The notes under the pieces: model-generated | Database searches by the model: none | Told to the model about the DNA's origin: nothing | What the model saw: the letters and a program-made list of their open reading frames with translations, nothing else | NCBI GenBank assembly: GCA_902384585.1 | Contig: CABMCJ010000004.1 | Span: 448,086 to 512,085 of the forward strand | Reading direction: 5' to 3' | DNA from: Candidatus Anstonella stagnisolia | GTDB taxonomy: Archaea > Micrarchaeota > Micrarchaeia > Anstonellales > Anstonellaceae | DNA: 64,000 nucleotides | Part shown: positions 16,992 to 26,500 of the stretch, in pieces | How positions within the stretch are numbered: the stretch's first letter is position 1 | Layout of the letters: the number at the start of each line of letters is the position of its first letter | Position numbers and translations under genes: made by a program

Positions 16992-19556
16992 TTATACGTC
17001 GTTCTCTGCAGGCTTCTGGGCGTCTGAAACCTCGTGCACAATGTTCTTTGCGCCGCTCTTCATGGGCTCTACGCAGTCGCCTCCGTATGCGAACTGCACC
17101 ACTATGCCGCGCGAATCGCGCACAGAGTAGTCGTTGCGCACTGTCATGTCCTGGAGCGCGTTAATGAGACGGCGCTGCATGTAACCGGAGCGTGCTGTGC
17201 GGATAGCAGTGTTAACGAGCGACTCCCTGCCTCCCATCGAATGCAGGAAGAACTCTGTTGGGAGCAATCCTTTTGAGAAGGAATTGAACACAAAGCCGCG
17301 CGAGGCTGCGCCAACGTCGCCGCGCTTGAAGTGTATGAGCGTGCGTCCGCGGTACCCTCTCTTCACCCTCTTCGCGCGCACTGCCTGCTGCCCTACCATT
17401 GCTGCCATTTGGATTGCGTTCAGGAGGGAGCCGCGGGCCCCGATTTTCGCCATAAGTATTGAAGTGTTTGTGAAGCCAAAGTAATTCTCTATCACCTTGC
17501 CGGAATTGTCACGGGTCTTTGAGGTAATGGACATTATGCGGTCTTCGAGGGACTCGCGCAACGAGCGCCCTGCAGTGCGCTCAAGCGTGCCGTTCTTGTA
17601 CTGCATAATTGCGGTATCTATTTCGCGCCTCATTGTGTCCTGGAGCTCGGAAACCTTTGAGCCCACTTCGGGCGGAAGCGAATAGTTGCGAAGGGATACT
17701 GAAAGCCCTTGCCTTGTTACGACGTTAAGCGCCATGCGCGTTGCGGCATCAATGAACTTGAGCGCGGCATCGCTGCCCTTGAGGTGCACTATCTTCTCTA
17801 GAATTTCATTCTCGAAAGACTTGCTCTCAAGCGCGCCTGAGAGAAGGATGCCGTCCTTTATCACGATATTTGCGTCCGGGTCAGGGTCAACCTCGTGAAG
17901 CGGCTTCTTTGAAAGGCGCGAGCGCATCTGCAAGTTCAGCTCCTTTGGAAGAAGCATGGAGAATATGAGCTTGCCTGAGAACTTGTCGCCCTTGTCGGGT
18001 GCCGGAAGGTCTGTGATGTTTGCGATTGCAAGAAGCTGGCATGCCTCTCCCTTTGTGAAGAGCGCGTCGCTTCTTGTCATAAAGTACGCGCCGGAAACGT
18101 AGTCCTCCTGGGGCTTTATTATTGCGTGCCCGTGGCGGGGGGAGATAATCTGGCGGTGCACTTTCATGAGAAGCTGCGCCTCTACCCTTGCTTCCTCATT
18201 CTGGATAACGTGCATGTTCATTTCGTCCCCGTCAAAGTCTGCGTTGTATGGGGGGCAAACTGTGGGGTTGAGCCGAAGCGTGCGCCCGGGCATTACCATT
18301 ACGGAATGCGCCATTATGGAAATGCGGTGCAATGAAGGCTGCCTGTTGAAAAGCACAATGTCGCCGTTTATGAGCTGCCTTTCCACTGTGCATCCGATTG
18401 AAAGCGTATCTGCGCACTCCTGGCGCGTTGCCTCGTTCACTATGTTGCGCTTGCCGTCGGGCTTTATCACATAGAGCGCGCGGGGGTGAACTGCTGAAAG
18501 CACGTACTTCTTGAGCTCGTCCATGTTCCAGGTTGTTACCTTTATGGGGACTGTGAGGTCCTCTGCGATTTCAAGCGGCACGCCCACCTGGTCAATTGAG
18601 AGGTTGGGGTCGGGTGAAATTACTGTGCGGGCTGAGAAGTTCACGCGCTTTCCGGACAAGTTGTACCTGAAGCGGCCCTCTTTTCCCTTTAAGCGCTGTG
18701 AAATTGTCTTAAGAGGCCTGCCTGAGCGGTGCCTTGCGGGCGGAATGTTGGACGTGTCATTGTTGAAATAGGTCGTGACGTGATACTGGAGCAGCTCCCA
18801 AAGGTCCTCTATTATGAGCTGGGGCGCGCCTGCATTTATGTTTGCCTCAAGCCTCTGGTTTATGCGCATAATGTCCACAAGCTTGTGCGTGAGGTCGTCC
18901 TCTGAGCGCTCTCCTGTCTCCAGTGTAATAGAGGGGCGGACGGATACGGGCGGGACAAGGAGGGCTGTGAGCACCATCCATTCCGGGCGCGCGTACACTG
19001 GGTCGAATCCCAAAATCTTGAGGTCCTTGTCGGACACCTGCGCAAGCCAGTCGCGTATTTCGCTTGGAAGCATATTCTGCTTCCCTTTTGAGAAGCCGGT
19101 TGGCTTGAGAAGCTTTACCTCTTCAAGCGCAGTGTGGCAGTGCGGGCATTTTGCAAGCTTCTTTGTCTTGCTCTTCATTTCAAACTCAATGTCCGCCTCT
19201 ATTTGCTGCGAGAGGTCGTCTATCTGCTTTTCAGAAAGCAGCAGGCGCTTGCAGGAATGACATGTGCTCTTGAGGACAAAGTAAATCATCTTTGAGAACT
19301 CTGGGTGGATTACCGGGCGCACAAGTTCTATGTGCGCAAAGTGCCCTGGGCAGGAGCGAAGCTTGCCTCCGCAGGTTTTGCACTTTAAGCCCGGGTCAAT
19401 AACGCCCATCTTCTGGTCTACGAGGCCGCCGTCAATTGGGTAAGAGTCATCGTTGTACGTGTCCGGCACTGTTATCTTTGCTGCTGAAAGCTTGCGTATG
19501 CTCTCCGGTGAGAATATGGAGAACTTAACCCTGTCAATCATTTTTGATACGTACAT
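16992..19556 (-). CDS. rpoA1: DNA-directed RNA polymerase subunit A'
   Basis: An 854-residue N-terminal part of the largest subunit. The catalytic Mg-binding motif 'YNADFDGDEMNMH' is intact. Zinc-binding cysteines are visible in 'LKCKTCGGKLRSCPGHFAHI' and 'CHSCKRLL...CPHC', and 'GKEGRFRYNLSGKRVNFSAR' matches the conserved lid/rudder region. It ends in 'VQFAYGGDCVEPM' plus a short tail, so the A'/A'' split falls just before the trigger-loop block. It is 25 bp downstream of rpoB'. Confidence 0.98.
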   Translation of the reverse strand: MYVSKMIDRVKFSIFSPESIRKLSAAKITVPDTYNDDSYPIDGGLVDQKMGVIDPGLKCKTCGGKLRSCPGHFAHIELVRPVIHPEFSKMIYFVLKSTCHSCKRLLLSEKQIDDLSQQIEADIEFEMKSKTKKLAKCPHCHTALEEVKLLKPTGFSKGKQNMLPSEIRDWLAQVSDKDLKILGFDPVYARPEWMVLTALLVPPVSVRPSITLETGERSEDDLTHKLVDIMRINQRLEANINAGAPQLIIEDLWELLQYHVTTYFNNDTSNIPPARHRSGRPLKTISQRLKGKEGRFRYNLSGKRVNFSARTVISPDPNLSIDQVGVPLEIAEDLTVPIKVTTWNMDELKKYVLSAVHPRALYVIKPDGKRNIVNEATRQECADTLSIGCTVERQLINGDIVLFNRQPSLHRISIMAHSVMVMPGRTLRLNPTVCPPYNADFDGDEMNMHVIQNEEARVEAQLLMKVHRQIISPRHGHAIIKPQEDYVSGAYFMTRSDALFTKGEACQLLAIANITDLPAPDKGDKFSGKLIFSMLLPKELNLQMRSRLSKKPLHEVDPDPDANIVIKDGILLSGALESKSFENEILEKIVHLKGSDAALKFIDAATRMALNVVTRQGLSVSLRNYSLPPEVGSKVSELQDTMRREIDTAIMQYKNGTLERTAGRSLRESLEDRIMSITSKTRDNSGKVIENYFGFTNTSILMAKIGARGSLLNAIQMAAMVGQQAVRAKRVKRGYRGRTLIHFKRGDVGAASRGFVFNSFSKGLLPTEFFLHSMGGRESLVNTAIRTARSGYMQRRLINALQDMTVRNDYSVRDSRGIVVQFAYGGDCVEPMKSGAKNIVHEVSDAQKPAENDV

Positions 19557-19581
19557 TTTTTCACCAATTTTTTCCCCAAGC

Positions 19582-21441
19582 TTAAGCCTTGTCCTTTAGC
19601 AGCAGGCGCGGGAATATGTGCAGCGCCTTTATTTCGTCGAGCAGGAGCTTGAATGCGTAGCTCATTTCCACCTGGTGCAATTCCGTGGACTCGCACACAG
19701 GGCAGTACTCGCGGTTCTTCACGTGGTCCTTTATTGCGATTGAGCCGCACTTTGCGCACACGAGCTCGAATGTGCGGTCGGACTCCTCAAGCAATCTCTC
19801 GCGAAGCAGCATTGAGGCACCATAGCCTATGAGGCAGTCGCGTTCCATTTCTCCAAAACGAAGACCGCCTTCCCTTGCACGTCCTTCTGTGGGCTGGTGC
19901 GTGAGAAGCTGCACTGGGCCGCGTGAACGCACGTGCATCTTGTTGGATACAAGGTGGTGCAGTTTCTGATAATATATTACGCCTACGAAAATCTTGCTCT
20001 TGATGAGCTCGCCGGAAACGCCGTCGTACAGGAACTCCTCGCCGTACTCCTCAAAGCCGTTCTCCTTGAGGGCCTTTATGTAATCGTCAGCCTTGTCGCC
20101 GTTGAATGCGCTGCAGTCGCCGAACTTCCCTGAGAAGCATACGCTCTTGCCGCCCAACATTTCAAGCAAGTGCCCTGAAGTCATACGAGAGGGGATTGCG
20201 TGCGGGTTAATTATGAGGTCGGGCACAATGCCGTCCTTTGTGAAGGGCATATCTTCCTGCGGGAGGAGCAGGCCTACCACTCCCTTTTGCCCATGGCGCG
20301 ATGCGAACTTGTCGCCAAGCTCAGGGACCTTTACGCAGCGCATGCGCACTTTCACGAGCTTGTTCCCTGAAAGGGAATCTGTGAGCATTACGGAATCAAC
20401 AACGCCGTCATCGCCGCTCTTTATTGCAAGCGAATTCTCGCGCTTCTTTTCCTCTGAGACGCCGAACACTGTCATTTCCTCAAGGAAACGGGGCGGGGAG
20501 GTCTTTCCAACTATCACGTCGCGGGAATTCACTGTGCTTTCGGGGACTACGATGCCGTCTTCTCCGAGGTGCCTGTACGCCTTTTCCTCGCGGTATCCGC
20601 TTGTTGTTGCGGGCGGGATTTCAAACTTGTCCTTTTGGCCGCCGGGGTATTTGCGTTCCTCGGACTCATGCGTCTTGTAGAAAACTGAGCGACCGAGGCC
20701 GCGCTGCACTGAATTGCGGTTCATCACAAGCGCGTCTGAGAGGTTGTATCCGTGCATTGAGGTAATCGCAACAACGAAATTCTGCCCTGCTGCGCGCTCT
20801 GAGAATTTGAGTATGGAATATGGGCGCGTTTGCACGAGCGGCTGCTGCGGGTAAAGCATAATGTGCGCGCGCGAATCCGTGCGGAGATTGAAATTTGTAG
20901 AGTATGTGCCCAGGGACTGCTTTGCCATTGCGCATGCCATTGTGACACGGGGCGAGGAGTTGTATTCGGGGTATGGGAGAACTGAGACTGTAACGCCCAT
21001 TATGGATACGGGGTCTATCTCAAGGTGCGTGTGCTCTGGAGTGAGGTCTTCCTCCTTGAGCGCTACAAGCGCGCTCTCTTCCTCTTCTGCGTCCAAATAT
21101 TCTATTACGCCGAGTTTTACGAGCTTGCCCCACGTTGTCTCGCCGCCTTTAAGCTGCGAGAGGAGCGCGGTTGTGAGCTTGGACTGGCCGTTCTCCACTA
21201 CTATGTAGGGGCGGCGCGCCCTGCCTGAATCCGTGTTAATGTACACGTCGTCTGTCTGGGAATTGTAGTAGAAGTTTGCTTCCGGGGAGAGGACTCCGCT
21301 GCGGCGCTTTTCCTTAAGCTCGGATACAAGGGCCGAGCCTGACTCGCAGAAGCCGATGAAGCGGCCGTTAATGTACACGCTGCACTTCTGCTGGCCTACC
21401 GGCTTTGACATTTTTTTCTTTTTCCTTTTTATCTTTGCCAT
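19582..21441 (-). CDS. rpoB1: DNA-directed RNA polymerase subunit B'
   Basis: A 619-residue C-terminal half of the second-largest subunit. The start is ATG 21441 ('MAKIKRKKKK'); the track's GTG 21450 is part of the ribosome-binding site 'agtgat'. Hallmarks are 'ASRHGQKGVVGLLLPQEDMP', 'NPHAIPSRMTSGHLLEMLGG' and, near the C terminus, 'CAKCGSIAIKDHVKNREYCP' with its zinc-binding cysteines. The B'/B'' split is shared with several archaeal lineages. Confidence 0.98.
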   Translation of the reverse strand: MAKIKRKKKKMSKPVGQQKCSVYINGRFIGFCESGSALVSELKEKRRSGVLSPEANFYYNSQTDDVYINTDSGRARRPYIVVENGQSKLTTALLSQLKGGETTWGKLVKLGVIEYLDAEEEESALVALKEEDLTPEHTHLEIDPVSIMGVTVSVLPYPEYNSSPRVTMACAMAKQSLGTYSTNFNLRTDSRAHIMLYPQQPLVQTRPYSILKFSERAAGQNFVVAITSMHGYNLSDALVMNRNSVQRGLGRSVFYKTHESEERKYPGGQKDKFEIPPATTSGYREEKAYRHLGEDGIVVPESTVNSRDVIVGKTSPPRFLEEMTVFGVSEEKKRENSLAIKSGDDGVVDSVMLTDSLSGNKLVKVRMRCVKVPELGDKFASRHGQKGVVGLLLPQEDMPFTKDGIVPDLIINPHAIPSRMTSGHLLEMLGGKSVCFSGKFGDCSAFNGDKADDYIKALKENGFEEYGEEFLYDGVSGELIKSKIFVGVIYYQKLHHLVSNKMHVRSRGPVQLLTHQPTEGRAREGGLRFGEMERDCLIGYGASMLLRERLLEESDRTFELVCAKCGSIAIKDHVKNREYCPVCESTELHQVEMSYAFKLLLDEIKALHIFPRLLLKDKA

Positions 21442-21453
21442 AAATATCACTGC

Positions 21454-22917
21454 TTAAAGCTTTACGTTCATGCGAAGGAGTATTTGCTCCACGTTCTCTT
21501 CCTTTTCACCAATCGATACTTCGCACAAGAGGGACAAGTTTTTCACGAGAGCGCACGAAGGGCCTTCCGGAGACTCGTTGGGGCAGAGCTTTCCCCAGTG
21601 CGTCCCGTGCAAGTCCCTTGCCTTGAAGTGCGGGTGCTTTCTTGAAAGCGGGGAAATAATGCGGCGCAAGTGCGAGGTTGTTGCAAGGAAGCTTGTTCTG
21701 TCAAGGAGTTGTGAAACTCCGGTCTGCCCTGCAATCCAGTTTCCTGTTGCCATTGAGTATCTTATCCTGTCGGAAAGTGCGTCCGGGCGAACAAGGGTTT
21801 GCACTGCGAGGCGGCGGCCTCTTGCATCTGCCCTGCCTGCCTGGTATGAAACGTCCTTTACGAGGAATTGGAATGCGTAGCGGAAGAGCTCTTCCATGAG
21901 GTCGCCTGCAAGCTTTATGCGCTTGTTTGCATAGTGGTCCTTGTCATCCTGCTTTATGTCGTGGTATGCAACGCGTATTGAGCGCTCTGCCATTTTGCAC
22001 AGGTAGTATGCTTTCTTTATGCGGTCCTCCGCGGTTGTGCCGATGTGCGGAAGGAGGTAAGTGTCGAGAAGGACTTCTGCGCGCTTTATGCGGTACTCTG
22101 TTGCCTGGCCGGGTGCTGCCTTCTTTCCAAGGTAGTCCATTGCATCGTCTTTATTTGAAGATTGGTCTGCCTCCAGATTGAGAAGGATGTCGGAAACAAC
22201 GTGCTTGTCAGTTGAGAATGCTGCGAGCATTTCCTCTTTCTTGTCAAGCCCGAGTGCGCGAACTACTGAGATAAATGAGAGGTCTTTTGGTGCTGCCGGG
22301 AAAACTACTCTGAGCATTCCCTCTCCTACTCTTTCCACTACTGAGCGTGCGCGGAATCCGTTGCGAGTGGAGAAAACTTTTGCTGTCACTATTGAATTGT
22401 CTTTTTCGCGGGTGCACATAATGCGGTTTGGCGCGAGGTCCTCTATTGAGGTGAGCACGCGCTCGCTTCCGTTTATTATGAAATAGCCGCCAGGGTCTGC
22501 GCCGTCCTCGCCGGACTCTATGAGTTCCTCTTCGGACATGTTTGAAAGATAGCAGAGCTTGCTCTTCACCATTACCGGGAGCTCGCCAATGAAAACTTCG
22601 GAGAAAGTGCGTTTTTCAACGCCGTTAAAAACAGGGATTATCTCAAGGAAAATGGGTGCGGAATAAGTAAGGTTTCTCAAGCGCGCTTCGTACGGGGTGA
22701 TTGCGCGCTGCGCGCCGTCTGCCTCGATAATTTTTGGCTTGTCAAGGCGGATTTTTCCAAAGTGGAGCTCGAATCCCTCGATGGAGGGCTGTATTACGCC
22801 CACGCGGTCAACGATTTCCTGGATGCCGATGTCAACAAACTTGTTGTAAGAATCAAGGTGCTGTTTCACAAGGCTGTTTTCGCGGAAATATGCTGGCAGC
22901 AATTCCTTTGTAATCAT
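21454..22917 (-). CDS. rpoB2: DNA-directed RNA polymerase subunit B''
   Basis: A 487-residue N-terminal half of the second-largest subunit. The start is ATG 22917 with 'gggtgtt' upstream; the track's GTG is inside that ribosome-binding site. Typical motifs are 'GGYFIINGSERVLTSIEDLA', 'NRTSF/DRTSFLATTSHLRRI'-like fork-loop residues and 'KARDLHGTHWGKLCPNESPE' at the C-terminal end. Twelve bp separate it from rpoB'. Confidence 0.98.
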   Translation of the reverse strand: MITKELLPAYFRENSLVKQHLDSYNKFVDIGIQEIVDRVGVIQPSIEGFELHFGKIRLDKPKIIEADGAQRAITPYEARLRNLTYSAPIFLEIIPVFNGVEKRTFSEVFIGELPVMVKSKLCYLSNMSEEELIESGEDGADPGGYFIINGSERVLTSIEDLAPNRIMCTREKDNSIVTAKVFSTRNGFRARSVVERVGEGMLRVVFPAAPKDLSFISVVRALGLDKKEEMLAAFSTDKHVVSDILLNLEADQSSNKDDAMDYLGKKAAPGQATEYRIKRAEVLLDTYLLPHIGTTAEDRIKKAYYLCKMAERSIRVAYHDIKQDDKDHYANKRIKLAGDLMEELFRYAFQFLVKDVSYQAGRADARGRRLAVQTLVRPDALSDRIRYSMATGNWIAGQTGVSQLLDRTSFLATTSHLRRIISPLSRKHPHFKARDLHGTHWGKLCPNESPEGPSCALVKNLSLLCEVSIGEKEENVEQILLRMNVKL

Positions 22918-22951
22918 GCATAACACCCTTGTGCGTTTCTTTTTTCTTCCC

Positions 22952-23194
22952 TTACTTTACGACTGCGCGGTAGTACGTGTATTCTATCGTGTCTGCTTTT
23001 GCGTCGTGCCTTGTAATTTTTATTATGTCGCCGATTTCCGCGCCGAGTGTTGCGATTGCCGGGTCGGTCTTGTGGATGCGCGGGATGAGCTGCAGGCTCA
23101 CGTTTAGCGTTGCGAGGAGGGCCTCCTTCTCTTTTTTAGGCAGTATCTCGTGCCGGGGGACAAATTCGTGTGAAAAAGACTCGGCTTTAGTCAA
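22952..23194 (-). CDS. rpoH: DNA-directed RNA polymerase subunit H
   Basis: An 80-residue homologue of the C-terminal domain of eukaryotic Rpb5. The sequence 'HEFVPRHEILPKKEKEALLA' and the C-terminal 'PAIATLGAEIGDIIKITRH', then 'YTYYRAVVK', are typical RpoH. The track starts at TTG 23212, but 'ggtgttgct' followed by TTG 23194 gives a proper ribosome-binding site and the usual short N terminus, so I prefer 23194. It heads the RNA polymerase operon; a promoter should lie in 23195-23280, where 'tttataaagg' occurs at about 23244-23253. Confidence 0.93.
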   Translation of the reverse strand: MTKAESFSHEFVPRHEILPKKEKEALLATLNVSLQLIPRIHKTDPAIATLGAEIGDIIKITRHDAKADTIEYTYYRAVVK

Positions 23195-23324
23195 AGCAAC
23201 ACCACTAACCAAACGCAGTTAGGGTATTATGCGGCAAAATGTTTATAAAGGTTGTTTAAAAAGGAGCGAATTTTGGAAGCTTTGCACCTAAAAAGGCGGC
23301 TTTCGTGGACTTTAGGTGCAAGAA

Positions 23325-24431
23325 TCACACTTTAGGTGCAACGAGGGATTTAAGTGCAAAGCCAATTTTGGAGAAAAGCGAGGTTATTGCATTTAAGCGC
23401 GGCACAGGGAGTTCTTGAGCCGGAGGGGAAGTTGCGGCTTCCTCGGGTATGCGCACTTGCGGCATGCTTTGACCTGCATTTAAGCGCGGCGCAAGGAGTT
23501 CTTGAGCCGGAGGGGAATTTATGAATGCCTCCAGCACGCGCATTTGAGGCCTGTTTGGATCTAGGTATTCGCGCACAGTGGCAAGCGAAGAGGAGATGAG
23601 CTGGGGCAGAAGCTCTGCAGTTGGGAGGAAGGTGGGACGCCTAGTCTGGCGCTGGCATATTGTATAATGTGAGCTTTCCTTGCTTGGGTCGAATATGAAA
23701 ACCCCGAGCTTGTTTTTTAATATTTTTGGCTTAGCGCCCGTGCTGATTGTTTGTATGAAGCTGTATAGGTTTGCAAATGGCACTTGAAAGGACTCATACG
23801 TGGATAGCCGCACTCTGGTGTCGGTTGATCTAACATTTACTTTTGCATACATCTCCACTGCGGCTTGTTTGAACGCTTCGAGCGCTTCTTCAGGGGTTGG
23901 GGCAGGCCGCTGCGCTTCCTGAAAGCCTTGGCCTATTATGGAGTTTACGAATGCTTCCACTGTTTTGAAGTCTGCGGTTTCGCCATAGTCTTCCCTGTAG
24001 CGTTCAAGGGCGGCTCGAGCATCTGTGATGAGATGCGGGGGTATTTCGCCTGCTTGGTTTCTTGTTGAAGCGAGCTGTATTAGATTTGATAGTGGCGCTG
24101 CATCATTAAGCTGGGCAATCTTGTGAAAATTAGAGAGTTCTTCGGCGAACGGAAATCCTGTGCCAAGCTCTGTTTGCATAGCAACATTATACGTTATATA
24201 CAGCCGATTGAACGCATCATCTGCGGTTTTCGCTGCTGAGGGGTTGGGAGAGGCTGTGGGATTGACGGGTGCAGTTGGACCGGTGCTACTTGTGGCTTTC
24301 TTATTAGATCCATGCACATCTTCCGTTATGCAAAGTTTGTGACAAAGAGTGAGCCTTGGCTCTGCAGCTACGGCATTGCCGCCTGTGTTGGTTTTTGCTG
24401 GACTGATGTCTCGTCTTTGGCTCTGGTTCAT
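23325..24431 (-). CDS. Hypothetical protein, local paralogue family member A
   Basis: A 368-residue soluble protein of unknown function. The N-terminal ~70 residues are low-complexity (Pro/Ala/Thr-rich). The middle contains 'DARAALERYREDYG' and 'FKTVEAFVNS'. Later come 'LGVFIFDPSKESSHYTI' and 'LPQLISSSLATVREYLDPN', then 'MRVLEAFINSPPAQEL'. Very similar segments occur in the proteins at 24906 and 25587, so these are paralogues. Near the C terminus the motif 'SPPAQELxxPRLNA' is repeated twice about 40 residues apart, an internal duplication. No catalytic residues, signal or membrane segments are evident. Confidence 0.7.
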   Translation of the reverse strand: MNQSQRRDISPAKTNTGGNAVAAEPRLTLCHKLCITEDVHGSNKKATSSTGPTAPVNPTASPNPSAAKTADDAFNRLYITYNVAMQTELGTGFPFAEELSNFHKIAQLNDAAPLSNLIQLASTRNQAGEIPPHLITDARAALERYREDYGETADFKTVEAFVNSIIGQGFQEAQRPAPTPEEALEAFKQAAVEMYAKVNVRSTDTRVRLSTYESFQVPFANLYSFIQTISTGAKPKILKNKLGVFIFDPSKESSHYTICQRQTRRPTFLPTAELLPQLISSSLATVREYLDPNRPQMRVLEAFINSPPAQELLAPRLNAGQSMPQVRIPEEAATSPPAQELPVPRLNAITSLFSKIGFALKSLVAPKV

Positions 24432-24470
24432 TATATTCCCTCGTAAGTGTTGTATTTTTTATGGCGCCTA

Positions 24471-24490
24471 ATGTTTATAAATGTGTGTAT
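24471..24490 (-). promoter_or_regulatory. Shared promoter motif upstream of paralogue A
   Basis: The sequence 'taatgtttataaatgtgtgt' lies 40-59 bp before the ATG of gene A. An almost identical 'taatatttataaatgtgtat' lies at the same distance before paralogue C. The TTTATAAA core on the minus strand is a good TATA box, and the flanking 'acacattt' may be the upstream TFB-recognition element. Confidence 0.55.
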
Positions 24491-24577
24491 AAGGGGAAGA
24501 AAATGCATAAGTGTGCGCATTAGGTGAAAACATAGCTTTTTAATAGCAGTATGCAATAATAATGATGGTGAAAATAT

Positions 24578-24844
24578 ATGAATCTCACAGTAAGGTTTGA
24601 GGGGCACGTTGAGGACGTGATAGAACGCCTTGTGAAGCTGGGCATTGCGTCCACGAAAAGCGAGGCATTGCGCTTGGGCGTCCTGAGGCTTGAGCAGGAA
24701 TATTTGCGGGGCGGGGAGCAGGAGGCGCTTTTTGATGCATGGGCGCAGAAAGAGGCGCAGAGGCAGGATGAACTTATAGGCAGGGGAAAGATGACAGTTT
24801 ATTCGCAAAAGGAATTTGAGAAGAGAGTTGGGAAGAAGAAATAA
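24578..24844 (+). CDS. Ribbon-helix-helix protein, antitoxin-like
   Basis: An 88-residue protein whose first ~45 residues fit a ribbon-helix-helix DNA-binding fold: a short strand ('MNLTVRFEGHVE'), a first helix ('DVIERLVKLGIA') and a second helix starting 'TKSEALRLGVLRLEQE'. The C-terminal half is a charged helix ending 'EKRVGKKK', as in VapB/ParD-type antitoxins. No toxin gene adjoins it, so it is either an orphan antitoxin or a stand-alone regulator. It is transcribed divergently from paralogue A, sharing a ~145-bp intergenic region that contains A's promoter. Confidence 0.75.
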   Translation: MNLTVRFEGHVEDVIERLVKLGIASTKSEALRLGVLRLEQEYLRGGEQEALFDAWAQKEAQRQDELIGRGKMTVYSQKEFEKRVGKKK

Positions 24845-24905
24845 GAGGGACATTATATATAAGGAGATTAATGCGCTGGAGTTATGAGAGGGTTGTGTTG
24901 GTTCT

Positions 24906-25565
24906 TTACTGCACTTTTGTGGAGTGCACGAATTTCTCCACTGTTTCAAAATCAGGGTCTCTGCCTGCGAGGTGCCTGAGGACTTCAAGCCCTGCGTTTG
25001 CCTTTGCAACAAGCTGCTGCGGCACGTCGGATGCCTGGCCCGCTCTTGATGCGGAGCTTATCAGTGAATATATGCTTTTGTCTGCATTGCCAATGAGCTG
25101 CTCCAAATACCCGCGATAGGTTGGATTGTCCATTGGCCCGTCTTTTATGCTTGCAATTGTTTCTTGGGTGGCCGCATCGCACAGCCTGCCAAGCGCCGCT
25201 GCGGCAAAAAGGGAAGGGACATAAAACAGTGGCATTTCAACTCCGCTTTTTGCGAGCAACAGCTTCACGTTGGACGCAGTCCAGGGCAGCTTGTGCTCAA
25301 TTAGAAAAGTGAGTGCATCACTAATGGCTGACCTTTGGGCTTCAGACATTGGATTTGTGAGCGCATCCCTTGATGAGGGAGCATTGCGTGCAGGTTGTGT
25401 GAGTGCCTCGTGTATCTGTTTGTCGGATGGGATAGTTTTTGCATCGCGTATTGCCGCAACAGTGCGCTCAGCAAGAACTGAGTCCTTTATGCCGATTGCC
25501 ATGCGGGGGACAGCTGTTCTTGCATCTGCGCATCCGGCAGGGTCCGCATGTTTTCGAGCGTTCAT
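24906..25565 (-). CDS. Hypothetical protein, local paralogue family member B
   Basis: A 219-residue soluble protein of unknown function. Its C-terminal part, 'KANAGLEVLRHLAGRDPDFE' followed by 'TVEKFVHSTK', corresponds to 'DARAALERYREDYGETADFK' and 'TVEAFVNS' of gene A and to 'EFATLEEFINSATG' of gene C. It lacks the C-terminal 'SSSLATVR' module of A and C, so it is a shorter or truncated family member. It lies 21 bp downstream of gene C and is probably its operon partner. Confidence 0.65.
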   Translation of the reverse strand: MNARKHADPAGCADARTAVPRMAIGIKDSVLAERTVAAIRDAKTIPSDKQIHEALTQPARNAPSSRDALTNPMSEAQRSAISDALTFLIEHKLPWTASNVKLLLAKSGVEMPLFYVPSLFAAAALGRLCDAATQETIASIKDGPMDNPTYRGYLEQLIGNADKSIYSLISSASRAGQASDVPQQLVAKANAGLEVLRHLAGRDPDFETVEKFVHSTKVQ

Positions 25566-25586
25566 ACTATCGCCTTAATGGCTGGA

Positions 25587-26465
25587 TTAGGGATTCGTGC
25601 TTGCATTGGCGGATTTTAGGTATCTCTGCGCTTGCTCAGAGCTTATGAATTCCTCAAGAATTTTCAAATTGGCATTGTCCGTCTTAGTATATTTGCGCAC
25701 TGTTGCCAAAGATGAGGAGATTAGCTGTGCCAGGGTTTTGGGGTCTATAAGAAGCTCGGAAGAAACGGACTGGGCCTGGTGCGTGGAAATAGAAAGGGGC
25801 GCCTGCGGGCTTGGATTGAACACAAAACTGCCATGCTCGTTTGTGAAAATGTGCGGGATGTAGCTCGTCTGGACTGATTGGATAAAGCCGAGCAGGTTTA
25901 TTGCCGCGCTGTCGGTTTCAAACGATTGCGCTGAAAAATCAGCAGCGCTTCCTTCTGTTTCAATGGCTACATTGCGTTGCATTTCAAAGGTGAGCCTCGT
26001 TAGCGCTTCCTGCACGTTTTGCGCGGGTGCCAGGGAAGCAGGCCCCGTTGCGGAATTTATGAATTCTTCCAATGTTGCGAATTCAGGAAGAACCACTGCG
26101 TGCGGCCTGAGGGTTTCAAGCCCTTTTAGGGCATTTGTAACTACCCCAAAGGGCAACTTGGATGCATGGTCCAGCTTTGACGCATCTTCTATCAGATATC
26201 CGATGTCCCTTATTGCGTATCCGATGTTTCTTTGCGATTCCCCAACGCCAGAAGGCATATGCCTGCGCACACTCTCGAGCGCGTCTCGCGCTGTTTGCGA
26301 GGCTGCAGCAAAACGGGGAGGTTCGGATTGCAATCTGAGCAGGCTCTCCCTGAGAGTTGCCCTTGCGGATTCGGTAAGAACAGTCCCATTCCGCCCAGTG
26401 CCAGTCTGGATGCCTGTCCGGTTAGCGCCAGCATGATTTGTTGCGGTTGCAGTACTAGTGTCCAT
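25587..26465 (-). CDS. Hypothetical protein, local paralogue family member C
   Basis: A 292-residue soluble protein of unknown function. It shares with gene A the module 'LAQLISSSLATVRKYTKTDN' followed by 'LKILEEFISSEQAQ', the 'HGSFVFNPS' segment and the 'TLEEFINS' helix. The first ~35 residues are Thr/Ala/Asn-rich, like those of A. The same promoter motif precedes both genes. The repeated '[TV]xExF[IV]NS' helices separated by alternating linkers suggest a helical-repeat protein. No function is proposed. Confidence 0.68.
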   Translation of the reverse strand: MDTSTATATNHAGANRTGIQTGTGRNGTVLTESARATLRESLLRLQSEPPRFAAASQTARDALESVRRHMPSGVGESQRNIGYAIRDIGYLIEDASKLDHASKLPFGVVTNALKGLETLRPHAVVLPEFATLEEFINSATGPASLAPAQNVQEALTRLTFEMQRNVAIETEGSAADFSAQSFETDSAAINLLGFIQSVQTSYIPHIFTNEHGSFVFNPSPQAPLSISTHQAQSVSSELLIDPKTLAQLISSSLATVRKYTKTDNANLKILEEFISSEQAQRYLKSANASTNP

Positions 26466-26500
26466 AATAGTCCCCCCATAAGTAGTATTGATATAACACT

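Noticed and set aside
24431-25012. 193-residue minus-strand ORF
   Set aside because: It is the antisense shadow of the RHH gene and of paralogue flanks. Its composition (Leu/His/Ser-rich, no domain) is unlike a gene, and it overlaps the shared promoter motif.
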